Assembly: GCF_016881405.1 (NCBI RefSeq)
Contig: NZ_WOFE01000004.1
Location: 119,885-183,884, forward strand
Length of the DNA: 64,000 nucleotides
Direction of reading: 5' to 3'
Source: Deefgea chitinilytica
GTDB taxonomy: Bacteria; Pseudomonadota; Gammaproteobacteria; Burkholderiales; Chitinibacteraceae
In this document: positions 34,795 through 44,091 of the stretch, piece after piece
Position numbering within the stretch: position 1 is the stretch's first letter
Layout of the letters: every line of letters begins with the position of its first letter
The notes under the pieces: generated by a model
What the model was told of the DNA's origin: nothing
Database searches by the model: none
Seen by the model: the letters and a program-made list of their open reading frames with translations, nothing else
Program-made: the position numbers and the translations under genes

Positions 34795-35721
34795 ATGTCT
34801 TTAGCTTTTGTATTTCCAGGTCAAGGTTCGCAATCAATCGGCATGATGAATGGCTGGAGCGACCTTGCCGTGGTGAAAGCCACGTTTGACGAGGCTTCCG
34901 GTGTTTTGGGCGAGGATATGTGGGCGATGGCTTCAGAAGGCCCGCTCGAAGCGATTAACGCAACTGTGAATACTCAACCTTTGATGTTGACCGCGGGGGT
35001 AGCAGCATGGCGCGCGTGGCAATCACAAGGCGGCGCGATGCCAGTCGTGATGGCAGGGCATAGCTTAGGCGAATACACTGCCTTGGTCGCGGCAGAAGCT
35101 TTAAGCTTTGGCGATGCGCTGCAATTGGTGCGTTTGCGTGCTGAGGCAATGCAAGAAGCCGTACCCGCCGGCACAGGTGCCATGGCAGCCGTGCTGGGCT
35201 TGAGCGACGAGTTGATTATCGAAGCGTGTGCCGAAGCCGCGCAAGGCGAAGTGGTGCAAGCGGTGAATTTTAATTCACCAGGCCAAGTGGTGATTGCCGG
35301 TAGTAAAGCTGCTGTAGAGCGTGCTTGTGAGGCATGTAAAGCGCGCGGCGCAAAACGCGCCATGTTGCTGCCTGTTTCTGTGCCTTCACATTGTGATTTG
35401 ATGAAGCCTGCGGCAGAAAAACTCGCAGCAAAATTGGCAACGGTGCAAATAAATACGCCGATTGTGCCGGTATTGCACAATGCCGATGTGGCGGCTTATC
35501 AAGATGGCGAGCAAATTCGTGATGCCTTGGTGCGTCAACTCTATCAGCCGGTACGTTGGGTTGAAACCGTACAAAAAATGGCCGCCGATGGCGTGACCGT
35601 GGTGGCCGAATGTGGCCCAGGTAAAGTCTTGGCTGGTTTAAACAAACGGATTTCTGCTGATCTGCAAGGTGTCGCTTTAGTTGATGCCGCGAGCCTTGAG
35701 CAATTGAAGTCAGTATTGTAA
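34795..35721 (+). CDS. fabD: Malonyl-CoA:ACP transacylase
   Basis: 308 residues beginning MSLAFVFPGQGSQSIGMM; nucleophile in AGHSLGEYTALV, catalytic His in SVPSHCDLMK. It loads malonyl groups onto ACP. AAAGGA is 9 bp upstream of the ATG at 34795. Confidence 0.97.
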   Translation: MSLAFVFPGQGSQSIGMMNGWSDLAVVKATFDEASGVLGEDMWAMASEGPLEAINATVNTQPLMLTAGVAAWRAWQSQGGAMPVVMAGHSLGEYTALVAAEALSFGDALQLVRLRAEAMQEAVPAGTGAMAAVLGLSDELIIEACAEAAQGEVVQAVNFNSPGQVVIAGSKAAVERACEACKARGAKRAMLLPVSVPSHCDLMKPAAEKLAAKLATVQINTPIVPVLHNADVAAYQDGEQIRDALVRQLYQPVRWVETVQKMAADGVTVVAECGPGKVLAGLNKRISADLQGVALVDAASLEQLKSVL

Positions 35722-35737
35722 TTAAAATAAATGGTTT

Positions 35738-35785
35738 GGGTATGTGCTGTTAGTCGTTAGCAGCATTGCCTCAATAAGATATACC
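35738..35785. repeat. REP-like palindrome, copy 5
   Basis: GGGTATGTGCTGTTAGTC to AAGATATACC, in the fabD-fabG gap. Arms are less complementary than in other copies. Confidence 0.6.
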
Positions 35786-35803
35786 TCGATGAAGGAGTGC
35801 TTA

Positions 35804-36547
35804 ATGAGTTTGCAGGGTAAAGTCGCTTTAGTCACAGGCGCATCGCGTGGGATTGGTCAGGCTATTGCTTTAGAGTTGGCGTCACAAGGCGCGACGGTGA
35901 TTGGAACTGCGACCAGTGATTCTGGCGCGTCAGCAATTACCAGCTATTTACAAGCTGCGGGAGCAAGTGGCGCTGGCGTGCGTTTGCAAGTTACTGAAGA
36001 TGGCGCGTGTGACGCGATTGTGGCGCAAGTTGAAAAAGATTTTGGCCCGATTGCCATTTTGGTCAATAACGCGGGCATCACGCGCGACAATTTATTAATG
36101 CGGATGAAAGACGAAGAGTGGGATGCCATCATGGATACCAATCTGAAGCCAGTTTACAAATTATCCAAAGCCGTGATGCGCAATATGATGAAAGCCCGCT
36201 GGGGTCGGATCATTAATATTGCTTCGGTAGTGGGGGCGACGGGTAATGCTGGGCAAACCAATTACTCCGCCGCGAAAGCCGCTTTGTTTGGCTTTACTAA
36301 ATCATTGGCCAAAGAAATCGGTAGCCGTGGCGTGACAGTGAATGCGGTTGCCCCTGGCTTTATCGATACTGACATGACCAAAGGCTTGCCGGATGAGCAA
36401 AAAGCACATTTGGTCGCTAATATTGCTTTGGGCCGCTTGGGTGATCCAAAAGATATCGCCGATGCCGTGGGCTTTTTGGCCTCGGACAAGGCCGGATACA
36501 TTACTGGCAACACCATTCATGTGAATGGCGGCATGTTTATGAACTAA
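35804..36547 (+). CDS. fabG: 3-oxoacyl-ACP reductase
   Basis: 247 residues. SDR signature: TGASRGIGQAIA, NNAG, catalytic Ser-Tyr-Lys in IINIASVVG and NYSAAKAAL, and PGFIDTDMT. It performs the NADPH-dependent reduction in fatty acid elongation. AAGGAG-like site 9-10 bp upstream of ATG 35804. Confidence 0.97.
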   Translation: MSLQGKVALVTGASRGIGQAIALELASQGATVIGTATSDSGASAITSYLQAAGASGAGVRLQVTEDGACDAIVAQVEKDFGPIAILVNNAGITRDNLLMRMKDEEWDAIMDTNLKPVYKLSKAVMRNMMKARWGRIINIASVVGATGNAGQTNYSAAKAALFGFTKSLAKEIGSRGVTVNAVAPGFIDTDMTKGLPDEQKAHLVANIALGRLGDPKDIADAVGFLASDKAGYITGNTIHVNGGMFMN

Positions 36548-36606
36548 TCGGCTAACAGGCGGCAAAGCCGCATGTTGACTGGATTTGGCAGATTTTTTTG
36601 CTTTGA

Positions 36607-36642
36607 TTTTCTTGTACATTTTGTACATTTTGTACAAGAAAA
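36607..36642. promoter_or_regulatory. Inverted repeat with three TGTACA units, 9-bp period
   Basis: Arms TTTTCTTGTACA (36607-36618) and TGTACAAGAAAA (36631-36642) are perfect complements; a third TGTACA sits midway. It lies between fabG and acpP, about 90 bp before acpP. Candidate operator or transcript-end hairpin. Confidence 0.55.
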
Positions 36643-36733
36643 CCCTAAAACCTGTTTGCAATGCCGTTTTTTTGGTAGAATGCCAACGTTTTTTTCGAAC
36701 ATTAAGCTAATAAAGGCTTGGGAATATACATCC

Positions 36734-36973
36734 ATGGAAAACCTAGAACAACGCGTGAAGAAGATCGTTGCTGAGCAACTCGGCGTGCCAGAAACTGACG
36801 TTAAGATTGAATCATCATTCGTAAACGACCTCGGCGCCGACTCACTCGACACCGTTGAACTCGTAATGGCACTGGAAGAAGAATTCGAGTGCGAAATCCC
36901 TGACGAAGATGCAGAAAAGATCACTACAGTTCAGCAAGCTGTTGACTATGTGTCAGCTCACCTGAGCAAGTAA
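36734..36973 (+). CDS. acpP: Acyl carrier protein
   Basis: 79 residues, acidic; phosphopantetheine attachment Ser in [19 protein letters not shown]. It carries growing acyl chains. No clear Shine-Dalgarno precedes the ATG at 36734; upstream sequence is GGGAATATACATCC, resembling the right end of the REP-like family. Strong terminator follows. Confidence 0.98.
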   Translation: MENLEQRVKKIVAEQLGVPETDVKIESSFVNDLGADSLDTVELVMALEEEFECEIPDEDAEKITTVQQAVDYVSAHLSK

Positions 36974-36985
36974 TTCAGTACGACC

Positions 36986-37028
36986 CGACCTCCGTTGCGG
37001 CACATTTGTGTCGTCGCGGGGGTTTTTT
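36986..37028 (+). terminator. Rho-independent terminator of acpP
   Basis: ACCTCCG (36988-36994) and GGCACA pair with TGTGTC and CGGGGGT (37017-37023), then six T residues. It would separate abundant acpP transcripts from fabF. Confidence 0.85.
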
Positions 37029-37130
37029 CATATTTAGTCTGATAAAAATATCGGATAAGCCACAGTTGCTGAGCTTGTTCGGCTGTTATCAGTACGGCTG
37101 GGGATACCCAGTTTAAAGCGGAGTGAACCC

Positions 37131-38372
37131 GTGTCTAAACGCAGAGTAGTTGTCACCGGATTGGGCCAAGTTTCCCCTGTTGGCAATGATATTGCCACTG
37201 GCTGGGCCAACCTAGTAGCAGGTCAATCTGGCATTGATTTGATCACTCGTTTTGATCCGAGTGATATGGGTTGCCGTGTTGCAGGTCAAGTAAAAGATTT
37301 CGACGTTTCACAATACGTGAATCCAAAAGACGCGCGCCGGATGGATGATTTCATTCATTACGGTATCGCAGCAGCAATGCAGGCGATTAGCGATTCGGGG
37401 CTCGATGATATTGCGGATCTGGATAAAACGCGTGTTGGCGTGAATATTGGTTCGGGTATTGGTGGTTTGCAATTAATTGAGCAAACCAATGCCGCATATC
37501 TTGAAGGCGGCACTCGTAAAATCGGCCCGTTCTTTATTCCAGGCTCATTGATCAATATGATTGCAGGCCACGTTTCCATTATGAAAGGCTATCAAGGCCC
37601 AAGTTATGGTATCGTTTCGGCGTGTACCACCGGTGCGCACAGCATTGGCGACGCGGCACGGATTATTCAGTACGGTGATGCCGATGTGATGATTGCTGGT
37701 GGTGCAGAAGGCACGATCTGCAAAATGGCGATTGGCGGCTTTGGCGCAATGAAGGCGTTATCAACCCGCAATGACGATCCAAAAACTGCTTCACGTCCAT
37801 GGGATAAAGGCCGCGATGGCTTCGTGATGGGCGAAGGCGCGGGCATCTTGGTGCTGGAAGAATACGAACACGCGAAAAAACGCGGTGCGACGATCTACGC
37901 AGAACTTGCTGGTTTCGGTATGAGTTCAGACGCACATCACATTACCGCTCCAAGCGCTGAAGGTCCGGCACGTGGCGTTGCGAATGCATTGCGTGATGCG
38001 GGTGTGAATCCAGATCAAGTGCAATACGTGAATGCGCACGGCACGTCGACGCCATTGGGTGATGCGAATGAAACCAATGCATTGAAAATTGCTTTTGGCG
38101 ATCACGCGAAAAAACTCGTCGTGAACTCAACTAAATCAATGACTGGCCACTTATTGGGCGGTGCAGGCGGAGTTGAAGCAGTTTATTCGATCTTGGCGCT
38201 GCATCATCAAGTATCGCCACCGACGATTAATCTGTTTGAGCAAGATTTTGAATCGGGCTGCGATTTGGATTACTGTGCGAATACCGCACGTGATATGAAG
38301 ATCGACGTTGCGATCTCGAATTCATTTGGTTTTGGCGGCACCAACGGCACGCTGGTGTTTAAAAAAGTTTAA
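37131..38372 (+). CDS. fabF: Beta-ketoacyl-ACP synthase II
   Basis: 413 residues. Active-site Cys in [12 protein letters not shown], His residues in [12 protein letters not shown] and [15 protein letters not shown]-terminal [14 protein letters not shown]. It elongates acyl-ACP. GTG start at 37131 with GGAG 7-8 bp upstream; family N-terminus [12 protein letters not shown] supports it. Confidence 0.97.
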   Translation: MSKRRVVVTGLGQVSPVGNDIATGWANLVAGQSGIDLITRFDPSDMGCRVAGQVKDFDVSQYVNPKDARRMDDFIHYGIAAAMQAISDSGLDDIADLDKTRVGVNIGSGIGGLQLIEQTNAAYLEGGTRKIGPFFIPGSLINMIAGHVSIMKGYQGPSYGIVSACTTGAHSIGDAARIIQYGDADVMIAGGAEGTICKMAIGGFGAMKALSTRNDDPKTASRPWDKGRDGFVMGEGAGILVLEEYEHAKKRGATIYAELAGFGMSSDAHHITAPSAEGPARGVANALRDAGVNPDQVQYVNAHGTSTPLGDANETNALKIAFGDHAKKLVVNSTKSMTGHLLGGAGGVEAVYSILALHHQVSPPTINLFEQDFESGCDLDYCANTARDMKIDVAISNSFGFGGTNGTLVFKKV

Positions 38373-38387
38373 GTTGAATTGATGATT

Positions 38388-38418
38388 GAAAAAGCCACCT
38401 GCGGGTGGCTTTTTTTGT
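38388..38418 (+). terminator. Rho-independent terminator of fabF
   Basis: AAAGCCACC pairs with GGGTGGCTT around a 3-base loop, followed by seven T residues. Confidence 0.93.
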
Positions 38419-38487
38419 GCTGGTTATTTTATTTGTTGAGTGCTCGGTGGGGGAGTGTGTTGCGGGCTTAAGTCTAAGTGCTTGCTT

Positions 38488-38533
38488 GGGTATGTCTTTC
38501 AAGTCAATTTACAACAAAGGCTTTGAGGATATA
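38488..38533. repeat. REP-like palindrome, copy 6
   Basis: GGGTATGTCTTTCAAGTC to GAGGATATAC. It directly abuts the shortened MITE-like copy. Confidence 0.6.
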
Positions 38534-38545
38534 CATCTAATTAGT

Positions 38546-38741
38546 TGGCTTTGAGTACCTGCAGCACGGTATTTTACAGCCGCAATCTACGACGGTGACT
38601 GGCTTCTCTTTTTGCTGTGCGAAGTAAGAGAAGGCGATCCATATATCTGCACCGACTTCGTCGACTTGATATGAGGGGTTTTATAAACCCGAACGCGAGG
38701 GTCGAGAAACTTAATTCTAATATCAGTACTGGATCTGAACA
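38546..38741 (+). repeat. Shortened copy of the 213-bp MITE-like element
   Basis: About 195 bp homologous, in inverted orientation, to 61164-61376: shared blocks CACGGTATTTTACAG-like, CCATATATCTGC, CCGACTTCGTCG and CTTGATATGAGGG. The right terminal repeat (38722-38741, ending GGATCTGAACA) is kept; the left one is missing next to REP-like copy 6. It ends 8 bp from the stop of the sugar-binding protein gene. No coding capacity. Confidence 0.8.
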
Positions 38742-38748
38742 TTGCCAA

Positions 38749-39705
38749 TTAGTTGCCTTGATTGGCATCCCATGCTTTAAAGTCTTTTGCATTGCTGATG
38801 GTGACCAATGTCGGTTGCATGAGCTCAAATTCAGAACTGATTTTTTCGCCCGCATGCAGCGCAAGCGCCAGTGTGATGGCGCGCTGTCCCATCGTTCTGG
38901 GTGACTGACTTGCTGTTGCAATGATGGCTGAGCCTTGCGCAATCGCATTGACCACCGCTTGCGAACCATCAACCGAGCCAATTTTGGTATGCGCATGTTT
39001 GGCTTTTTCTAGTGCTTGCTGTGTGCCAATCGCTTGTCGATCATTAATTGCAAAAATCATATCAACCGGACCGCGTTGCTTGATTAATTGCTGAGTTGCC
39101 ACATAGCCACCCCAGACCGAGCCTTCGCCATTTTCAGTTTCACTGAGTAATTCAATACCCGGATATTTAGCCCACGCTTGTTTGCAGCCGGCTACTCGAT
39201 CAATCACTGACGAAACCTGTGGTCCAGTCTGAATCGCGGCGCGGCCTTTGCCATTCAGACTGCGGGCAAGATAATCGCACACCAAATATCCAGCGTTGAT
39301 ATTGTGGGTGAGTACTGTTTGCATTGCGCCTTTGGCGCGCACGTCAACACCAATCACAATAATGCCCTGCTGGCGTGCTGTTGTGAGCACCTGTACGAGC
39401 CCGTCTTCAGCTGAGGCACTGACTAAGATCAGCTGTACTTTTTGCTGAATCATGGTTTGGATTTGAGCAATTTGCTTATCTACACTGTAACCGGCGGAAG
39501 CCACACTAAATTTGACTTTGGGATTGATTTGCTTCGCTTTATCACGCGCGCCGTGCGACAGCGCGACAAAGTAAGGATTTTCTAAGCTGGAAATGCTGAC
39601 GCCAATCGAATTGGGCCATGGTGCGTCTGCAGCGTGGACAATCTGCGCCATGCCGCACAGCAAAAGCAGCGGTAGTAGACTTTTATGAGCACGGCAATGG
39701 CGCAT
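38749..39705 (-). CDS. Periplasmic sugar-binding protein (ribose-binding type)
   Basis: 318 residues with signal peptide (1 to about 26, IVHAAD). Type I periplasmic-binding fold: IGVSISSLENPYFVALSHGA, IIVIGVDVRAKGA, DMIFAINDRQAIGTQQAL, KIGSVDGSQAVVNAIAQG. Binds a sugar or autoinducer-like ligand in the periplasm. No rbsA/rbsC-like partners are adjacent, so it is an orphan; it may serve a distant transporter or a chemoreceptor or kinase. Confidence 0.85.
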   Translation of the reverse strand: MRHCRAHKSLLPLLLLCGMAQIVHAADAPWPNSIGVSISSLENPYFVALSHGARDKAKQINPKVKFSVASAGYSVDKQIAQIQTMIQQKVQLILVSASAEDGLVQVLTTARQQGIIVIGVDVRAKGAMQTVLTHNINAGYLVCDYLARSLNGKGRAAIQTGPQVSSVIDRVAGCKQAWAKYPGIELLSETENGEGSVWGGYVATQQLIKQRGPVDMIFAINDRQAIGTQQALEKAKHAHTKIGSVDGSQAVVNAIAQGSAIIATASQSPRTMGQRAITLALALHAGEKISSEFELMQPTLVTISNAKDFKAWDANQGN

Positions 39706-39904
39706 GAAATGGAGTCTCGCAAAGTGTTTTGTCTGAATTGCACTGAATATGCCATGTTTTAGCTCAATTCTGACAACTTTAAAGTGCCGTACCGATAGGC
39801 GGTTTAATTTGCGGATGAAGTGTTTTACGTTGGTTTACACGTTTGCCTCGTTACCTCAGCACTCGTATAAAAATGCTTGTAACGTCTGGATGATGTTTAA
39901 TTTG

Positions 39905-40408
39905 CTACTGACTGATTAATTGCTGCAGATCGTAGCCTTGCGCGAGCGCGGTGGCTTTGGCTGCGGCTAAGTCATCCGCAGTCATATTTTTTGTACGTGA
40001 CAAAATCCACAGGTATTTGCGATTTGGATTGCCGACGACGGCCCAGCGATATTCAGGGTCGAGGCCAATGATCCAATAATCAGCGCGAAACGGCCAAAAA
40101 AAGCTAACTTTGAGTTGGGCATTACCGGTGTTTTCGACAACGCTGGCACTGCCTTCCGCTTGATCAAATTCACCATCCTTGGTACGGCAGCGATTAATCA
40201 CTTTGATTTTGCCATTGTCCATTTTGCTGTAATTGGCGGTGACATCACCCACGCACTGATTTTGAAAATACATCGGAAAGCGGGCAATCTCATGCCAAGT
40301 GCCGACATAGCGCGCTAAATCCACTTGCGGTACGGATTGCACTGTTGGCAGGTCTGCTGCCATCAGGGATTGGCTGGCGAGCAGGGCGGTGATGAAAAGT
40401 CGTTTCAT
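39905..40408 (-). CDS. Exported lipocalin (Blc-like)
   Basis: 167 residues with a cleavable signal peptide (LMAAD) and no lipobox. Lipocalin signature GTWHEIARFPMYFQNQC, then TANYSKMDNGKIKVINRC, AQLKVSFFWPFRADYWIIGLDPEYRWAVVGNP and LWILSRTKNM. Two cysteines (FQNQC and INRC) could form a disulfide. Bacterial lipocalins bind fatty acids or lysophospholipids. Divergent from pabB. Confidence 0.88.
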   Translation of the reverse strand: MKRLFITALLASQSLMAADLPTVQSVPQVDLARYVGTWHEIARFPMYFQNQCVGDVTANYSKMDNGKIKVINRCRTKDGEFDQAEGSASVVENTGNAQLKVSFFWPFRADYWIIGLDPEYRWAVVGNPNRKYLWILSRTKNMTADDLAAAKATALAQGYDLQQLISQ

Positions 40409-40446
40409 TGGCGGTCTTCTCTACTGTGAGTTGGCAGCGCTCCTGC

Positions 40447-40452
40447 TACAAT
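40447..40452 (+). promoter_or_regulatory. Predicted -10 element of pabB, giving a leaderless mRNA
   Basis: TACAAT at 40447-40452 lies 7 bases before the pabB ATG (40460). The -35 is weak (CTGTGA at 40424-40429). Transcription would begin at or next to the A of the ATG, and no ribosome binding site exists. Confidence 0.45.
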
Positions 40453-40459
40453 AGCGCCT

Positions 40460-41782
40460 ATGCCTGAATTTAACTATTTTACTGCCGTTTTGCCGTCTAC
40501 GCCGGATTTACTCGCGCTGGCGGCGCAAGCTCCACAGCAATTTCCTGCGCTATTGCAATCGTCGCAAACGCAAGGCTGGGATATTTTATTTGCCCTACCG
40601 AGCGAGACACGCCTGTACGCAGCGGGTGACGGCGCACGCTTGGTGCGAGATTTAGCTGAACTATCAATTGATGCTGCATCAGCACCGAACAAGAATCAAC
40701 TTCCCTTTGATGGCGGCTGGGTATTCTATGCAGGGTATGAGTTGCTAGAGATTTTTGAACCTAGTGTTCAGGCGCGTACAATGGGGGAGTATATTGACTT
40801 TCCTCTGGGCGCTTTAATTCGTTGCCCTGCCGCGATTTTGATGGAACGTGAAACGCAAACGACCACCTTGTTGGCAGAAACGCCCGAGCAGCTCGCGCAG
40901 TTGCAAGATTTGCTGGCTAATTTGACCGAATGGCAAGCGCAGCCCTTGCAGATCGCGGCAATTTCCGAAGACGAGCCGCAGCAATTTCTCGATGGCGTCG
41001 CGCGGGCCAAGCAGTACATCGTCGACGGTGACGTATTTCAAGTGAATTTGTCTCGTGGCTGGGATGTGTCGCTCGCGCAAGGCACGGCGACCGATGTGTA
41101 TGCCGCGCTGCGCATTGCCAATCCAGCGCCTTTTTCAGCGTATTTGGATTTGGGGGCGGCGGGGCAAATTGTCAGCTCGTCGCCGGAGCGCTTGGTGCAA
41201 GTGACAGATGGTGTTGTGCAAACTCGGCCGATTGCGGGGACTTTTGCGCGCTCACTTGATCCGATCGAGGATGAAGCACTCAAGCAGCGCTTGCTCAATA
41301 CGCCGAAAGAGCGTGCCGAGCACATTATGCTAGTCGATTTAGAGCGCAATGATTTGGGGCGACTTGCGGTGCCGGGGACCGTGAAAGTCGATGAGTTGAT
41401 GGCGGTGGCGACGTATTCCTTTGTTCATCATATTGAATCGAATATCCGTGCAGTGCTGCGCGATGGCTTGAACGCGGCCGATGTGTTGCGTGCCTTGTTT
41501 CCGGGCGGCACGATCACCGGTTGCCCGAAAGTGCGTTGTATGCAAATTATTCGCGAGCTCGAAGATCGTCCACGGTTAGCCTATACCGGTAGCTTAGGTT
41601 ATATCAATCGCGATGGCAGTATGGATAGTAATATTCTAATTCGCACCTTTGTGCAGCGTGGCGAGCAGCTATATTTCCGTGCTGGCGCTGGCGTTGTCGC
41701 TGATTCGGATGCTGAACGCGAATTGCAAGAAACACGTCACAAAGCGCGTGGTTTGTTGCGGGCCTTGGGAGTGCAAGGCTGA
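40460..41782 (+). CDS. pabB: Aminodeoxychorismate synthase component I
   Basis: 440 residues, chorismate-binding enzyme: FQVNLSRGWDV, SSSPERLVQV, RPIAGTFARS, EHIMLVDLERNDLGR, FVHHIESNIRA, FPGGTITGCPKVRCM, YTGSLGYI and FRAGAGVVADSDAERELQET. It converts chorismate to 4-amino-4-deoxychorismate for folate. The usual PIKGT Lys of E. coli PabB is Ala259 (PIAGT, as in TrpE), so TrpE-like chemistry is possible; adjacent pabC with a 1-base overlap supports PabB. Confidence 0.88.
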   Translation: MPEFNYFTAVLPSTPDLLALAAQAPQQFPALLQSSQTQGWDILFALPSETRLYAAGDGARLVRDLAELSIDAASAPNKNQLPFDGGWVFYAGYELLEIFEPSVQARTMGEYIDFPLGALIRCPAAILMERETQTTTLLAETPEQLAQLQDLLANLTEWQAQPLQIAAISEDEPQQFLDGVARAKQYIVDGDVFQVNLSRGWDVSLAQGTATDVYAALRIANPAPFSAYLDLGAAGQIVSSSPERLVQVTDGVVQTRPIAGTFARSLDPIEDEALKQRLLNTPKERAEHIMLVDLERNDLGRLAVPGTVKVDELMAVATYSFVHHIESNIRAVLRDGLNAADVLRALFPGGTITGCPKVRCMQIIRELEDRPRLAYTGSLGYINRDGSMDSNILIRTFVQRGEQLYFRAGAGVVADSDAERELQETRHKARGLLRALGVQG

Positions 41783-42588
41783 TGCGTTTGGTCAATGGCG
41801 TGTTGGCAGAGAGCCTAAGTTTAAGTGATCGCGCAATTCAGTTTGGTGATGGCGTGTTTCGGACGATGAAGGTGACCGCGGGTCAAATTGAGTTTTGGTC
41901 GCAGCACTATGGCAAACTCGCCAGCGATTGTGCGCGTCTAGGCATGACCGCGCCGAGCGAGGCGACTTTGCTGGCTGATATTGCGCAACTTCAGCCGATT
42001 GATCACAGTATTAAAATCATCGTCACGCGGGGCGAGTCGGTGCGCGGCTATGTGACACCTGGCGATATTCAGCCTAACCGGATTGTGCAAAAAGCTGCAT
42101 TACCGGTCTATCCAGCGACTATATATACCGAAGGTGCGGTATTGCGTATTTGCAAAACACGTGCTTCTTGGCAGCCCGCTTTGGCTGGTGTCAAACACCT
42201 GAATCGACTCGAAAACGTTTTGGCACGCCGAGAATGGACTGATCCTAATATCTTTGATGGTTTGATGCTTGATCGTGATGGTTACGTTGTCGAGGGCGTG
42301 ATGAGCAATGTGTTTGCTCTGATCGACGGTGTTTGGTGTACGCCGACATTAAACGATGCTGGTGTAGCTGGGGTATATCGAGATATGCTTTTATTACTAA
42401 ATGGCTTTAGCGATATATGTACTAAAGAAGCTAAGCTGACCTTGGCTGAGCTTTATTCGGCCAGTGCCATTTTTGTGTGTAATAGCTTGGCCGCTTGCGT
42501 GCCTGTACGGCAAATCGAGCAGCATCGCTGGCCTGTTGATAACGAATGGATGCAACACATTCAGCACATTTTGGGTCAAAACAAATGA
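41782..42588 (+). CDS. pabC: 4-amino-4-deoxychorismate lyase
   Basis: 268 residues, class IV PLP aminotransferase fold: SDRAIQFGDGVFRTMKV, the PLP lysine in LAGVKHLNRLENVLARRE, and EGVMSNVFALIDGVWCTP. It yields 4-aminobenzoate and pyruvate. Start shares one base with the pabB stop (TGATG). Confidence 0.92.
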   Translation: MRLVNGVLAESLSLSDRAIQFGDGVFRTMKVTAGQIEFWSQHYGKLASDCARLGMTAPSEATLLADIAQLQPIDHSIKIIVTRGESVRGYVTPGDIQPNRIVQKAALPVYPATIYTEGAVLRICKTRASWQPALAGVKHLNRLENVLARREWTDPNIFDGLMLDRDGYVVEGVMSNVFALIDGVWCTPTLNDAGVAGVYRDMLLLLNGFSDICTKEAKLTLAELYSASAIFVCNSLAACVPVRQIEQHRWPVDNEWMQHIQHILGQNK

Positions 42589-42839
42589 AATCTACCCTGA
42601 TAATCACATTAATGATGTTGGCCGGATTGGCGCAAGCGCAAGAGTATTACAAAGGCGATCCTGCCAAATTGGCTGCATTAGAAGCGCAGCGCTGTGCGAA
42701 AATCAGCAAAGAACAGAGCTTGATTCAGCGCCGTTTGACTGGGAATAATCAGCCCTATGATGTGCGAAAAATGCAGGACAAGCTCAAAGTTTTGCAGGCT
42801 GATTATGCCAAGTATTGCCCACCTAAACCGACCCCTTAA
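42585..42839 (+). CDS. Small secreted hypothetical protein
   Basis: 84 residues: signal peptide MKSTLIITLMMLAGLAQA, then a charged helical mature part with two cysteines (QRCAKIS and KYCPP). Start overlaps the pabC stop (ATGA), so it is the third gene of the pab operon. No family recognised; a periplasmic location is predicted. Confidence 0.7.
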   Translation: MKSTLIITLMMLAGLAQAQEYYKGDPAKLAALEAQRCAKISKEQSLIQRRLTGNNQPYDVRKMQDKLKVLQADYAKYCPPKPTP

Positions 42840-42934
42840 GCGATTGTTATCCTTGATTATTTGATAATCACCTCTCTGTTTTCCCAAAAGCAGTCTATAG
42901 ATGAAGGGTGACAAAGTTGTGGTGGAGAAGAATC

Positions 42935-43810
42935 ATGGATGCTGCATTGGCTCATCAGCTGATTGAGCATTTGGGCGAGAAAAATGCGCCTAAATTATTG
43001 CTGCTGAATTACCCACGAATAGCGGAACGAATCGCTCAATTGTGGGGGCATGAAGCCTTGGTTGCGTTTTTAAATGATTTACTCTTTGATAGCCGAGGTG
43101 ACCGCGCTGGCTTTCCCCCTGATGTGGCGCACGAACTATTTGTGATTCAGCAAATACACGACCAAGTCATGGGAATCGGTAGTGACGCCGCGATATGGGG
43201 TTACGAGGAGGATGTCGGTACTTCAGCAATTCATATTCGGGATTTCGATTTGTCTGCCTTTTTGGAGGCCGCTAAACAAGGCGATGATTTGGTTTTGCAA
43301 GAGCAAATCAAAGGCGGCGTTCGAATCGACGAGCCCGATGCCGATGGGCTTACCGCGTTGTGGTGGGCGGTCTACTACGGGCACTTAAGTACCGTGGAGC
43401 GATTGCTGCAAAATGGCGCAAATGCGAAAGTTGCAGATCCGCAAGGCCGACAACTACCGCATTTGTTTGCTGGAACAGATCATTGTGCAGGACTGCAATT
43501 GTTATTGCGGTTTCGGGTGCGCTTGGATGTGTGTGATCACGATGAGGTGACCCCGCTAATGGTTGCTGCGGCAAAAGGCAGAATTAGCGCCGCAGTGCTC
43601 TTGCTCGAGAATGGCTTAGCCCCAGCGGCTCAAGATCACAATGGCAAAACTGCATTGCACTACGCGGCGCAAGCAGGGCAGCGACGTATGGTTGAGTTAT
43701 TGCTTAGTCACGGCGTTGATCCCCACGCCCCCGATCACTGTGGGCAAACTGCTTACGAAATTGCCATGCTGCATCCTGATTCGGGTAAATTTCAGCATCT
43801 TTTTGTCTAA
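42935..43810 (+). CDS. Ankyrin repeat protein
   Basis: 291 residues. The N-terminal half (1-115) is of unknown type; the C-terminal half carries about five ankyrin repeats (DADGLTALWWAVYYGHLSTV, HDEVTPLMVAAAKGRISAAV, HNGKTALHYAAQAGQRRMVE, HCGQTAYEIAML). No signal peptide. Probably a cytoplasmic protein-interaction module. GGAGAAG lies before the ATG at 42935. Confidence 0.85.
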   Translation: MDAALAHQLIEHLGEKNAPKLLLLNYPRIAERIAQLWGHEALVAFLNDLLFDSRGDRAGFPPDVAHELFVIQQIHDQVMGIGSDAAIWGYEEDVGTSAIHIRDFDLSAFLEAAKQGDDLVLQEQIKGGVRIDEPDADGLTALWWAVYYGHLSTVERLLQNGANAKVADPQGRQLPHLFAGTDHCAGLQLLLRFRVRLDVCDHDEVTPLMVAAAKGRISAAVLLLENGLAPAAQDHNGKTALHYAAQAGQRRMVELLLSHGVDPHAPDHCGQTAYEIAMLHPDSGKFQHLFV

Positions 43811-44091
43811 TCAGCAGTTTAAACCACCCGATTTTCGCGGTGACGTCCTCTATTTTTGTCCTGCGTCTCCTTTGATCTTTTGCGTTGGCTACCCAATTGA
43901 TTGCGGTAGAAAAAGCATTTTTTTCCCCTGAATGGGCGTTTTTTTAGAGTTATTTTCGATAAATTGCTTCCTGCTGAACCCCTGTAAAATAAGGGCTTGC
44001 TAATGCAAGTCCTTGTTTGCCAACAATTATTGTTTGTCGTTTTGGAAAAAGTTAGGCACAATGCGCCATCTTTGTAAGGAACAGGATCGGC

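Noticed and set aside
37060..37108. Possible extra REP-like copy before fabF
   Set aside because: Only the right end GGGGATACCC resembles the family; no matching left arm.
38617..38904. 95-residue frame with RRRSIYLHRLRRLDMRG
   Set aside because: It is the translation of the MITE-like repeat running antisense into the binding-protein gene.
42841..42875. Palindrome GATTGTTATC...GATAATCA after the small pab-operon gene
   Set aside because: Imperfect, no T-tract and not similar to any repeat family; too weak to call.
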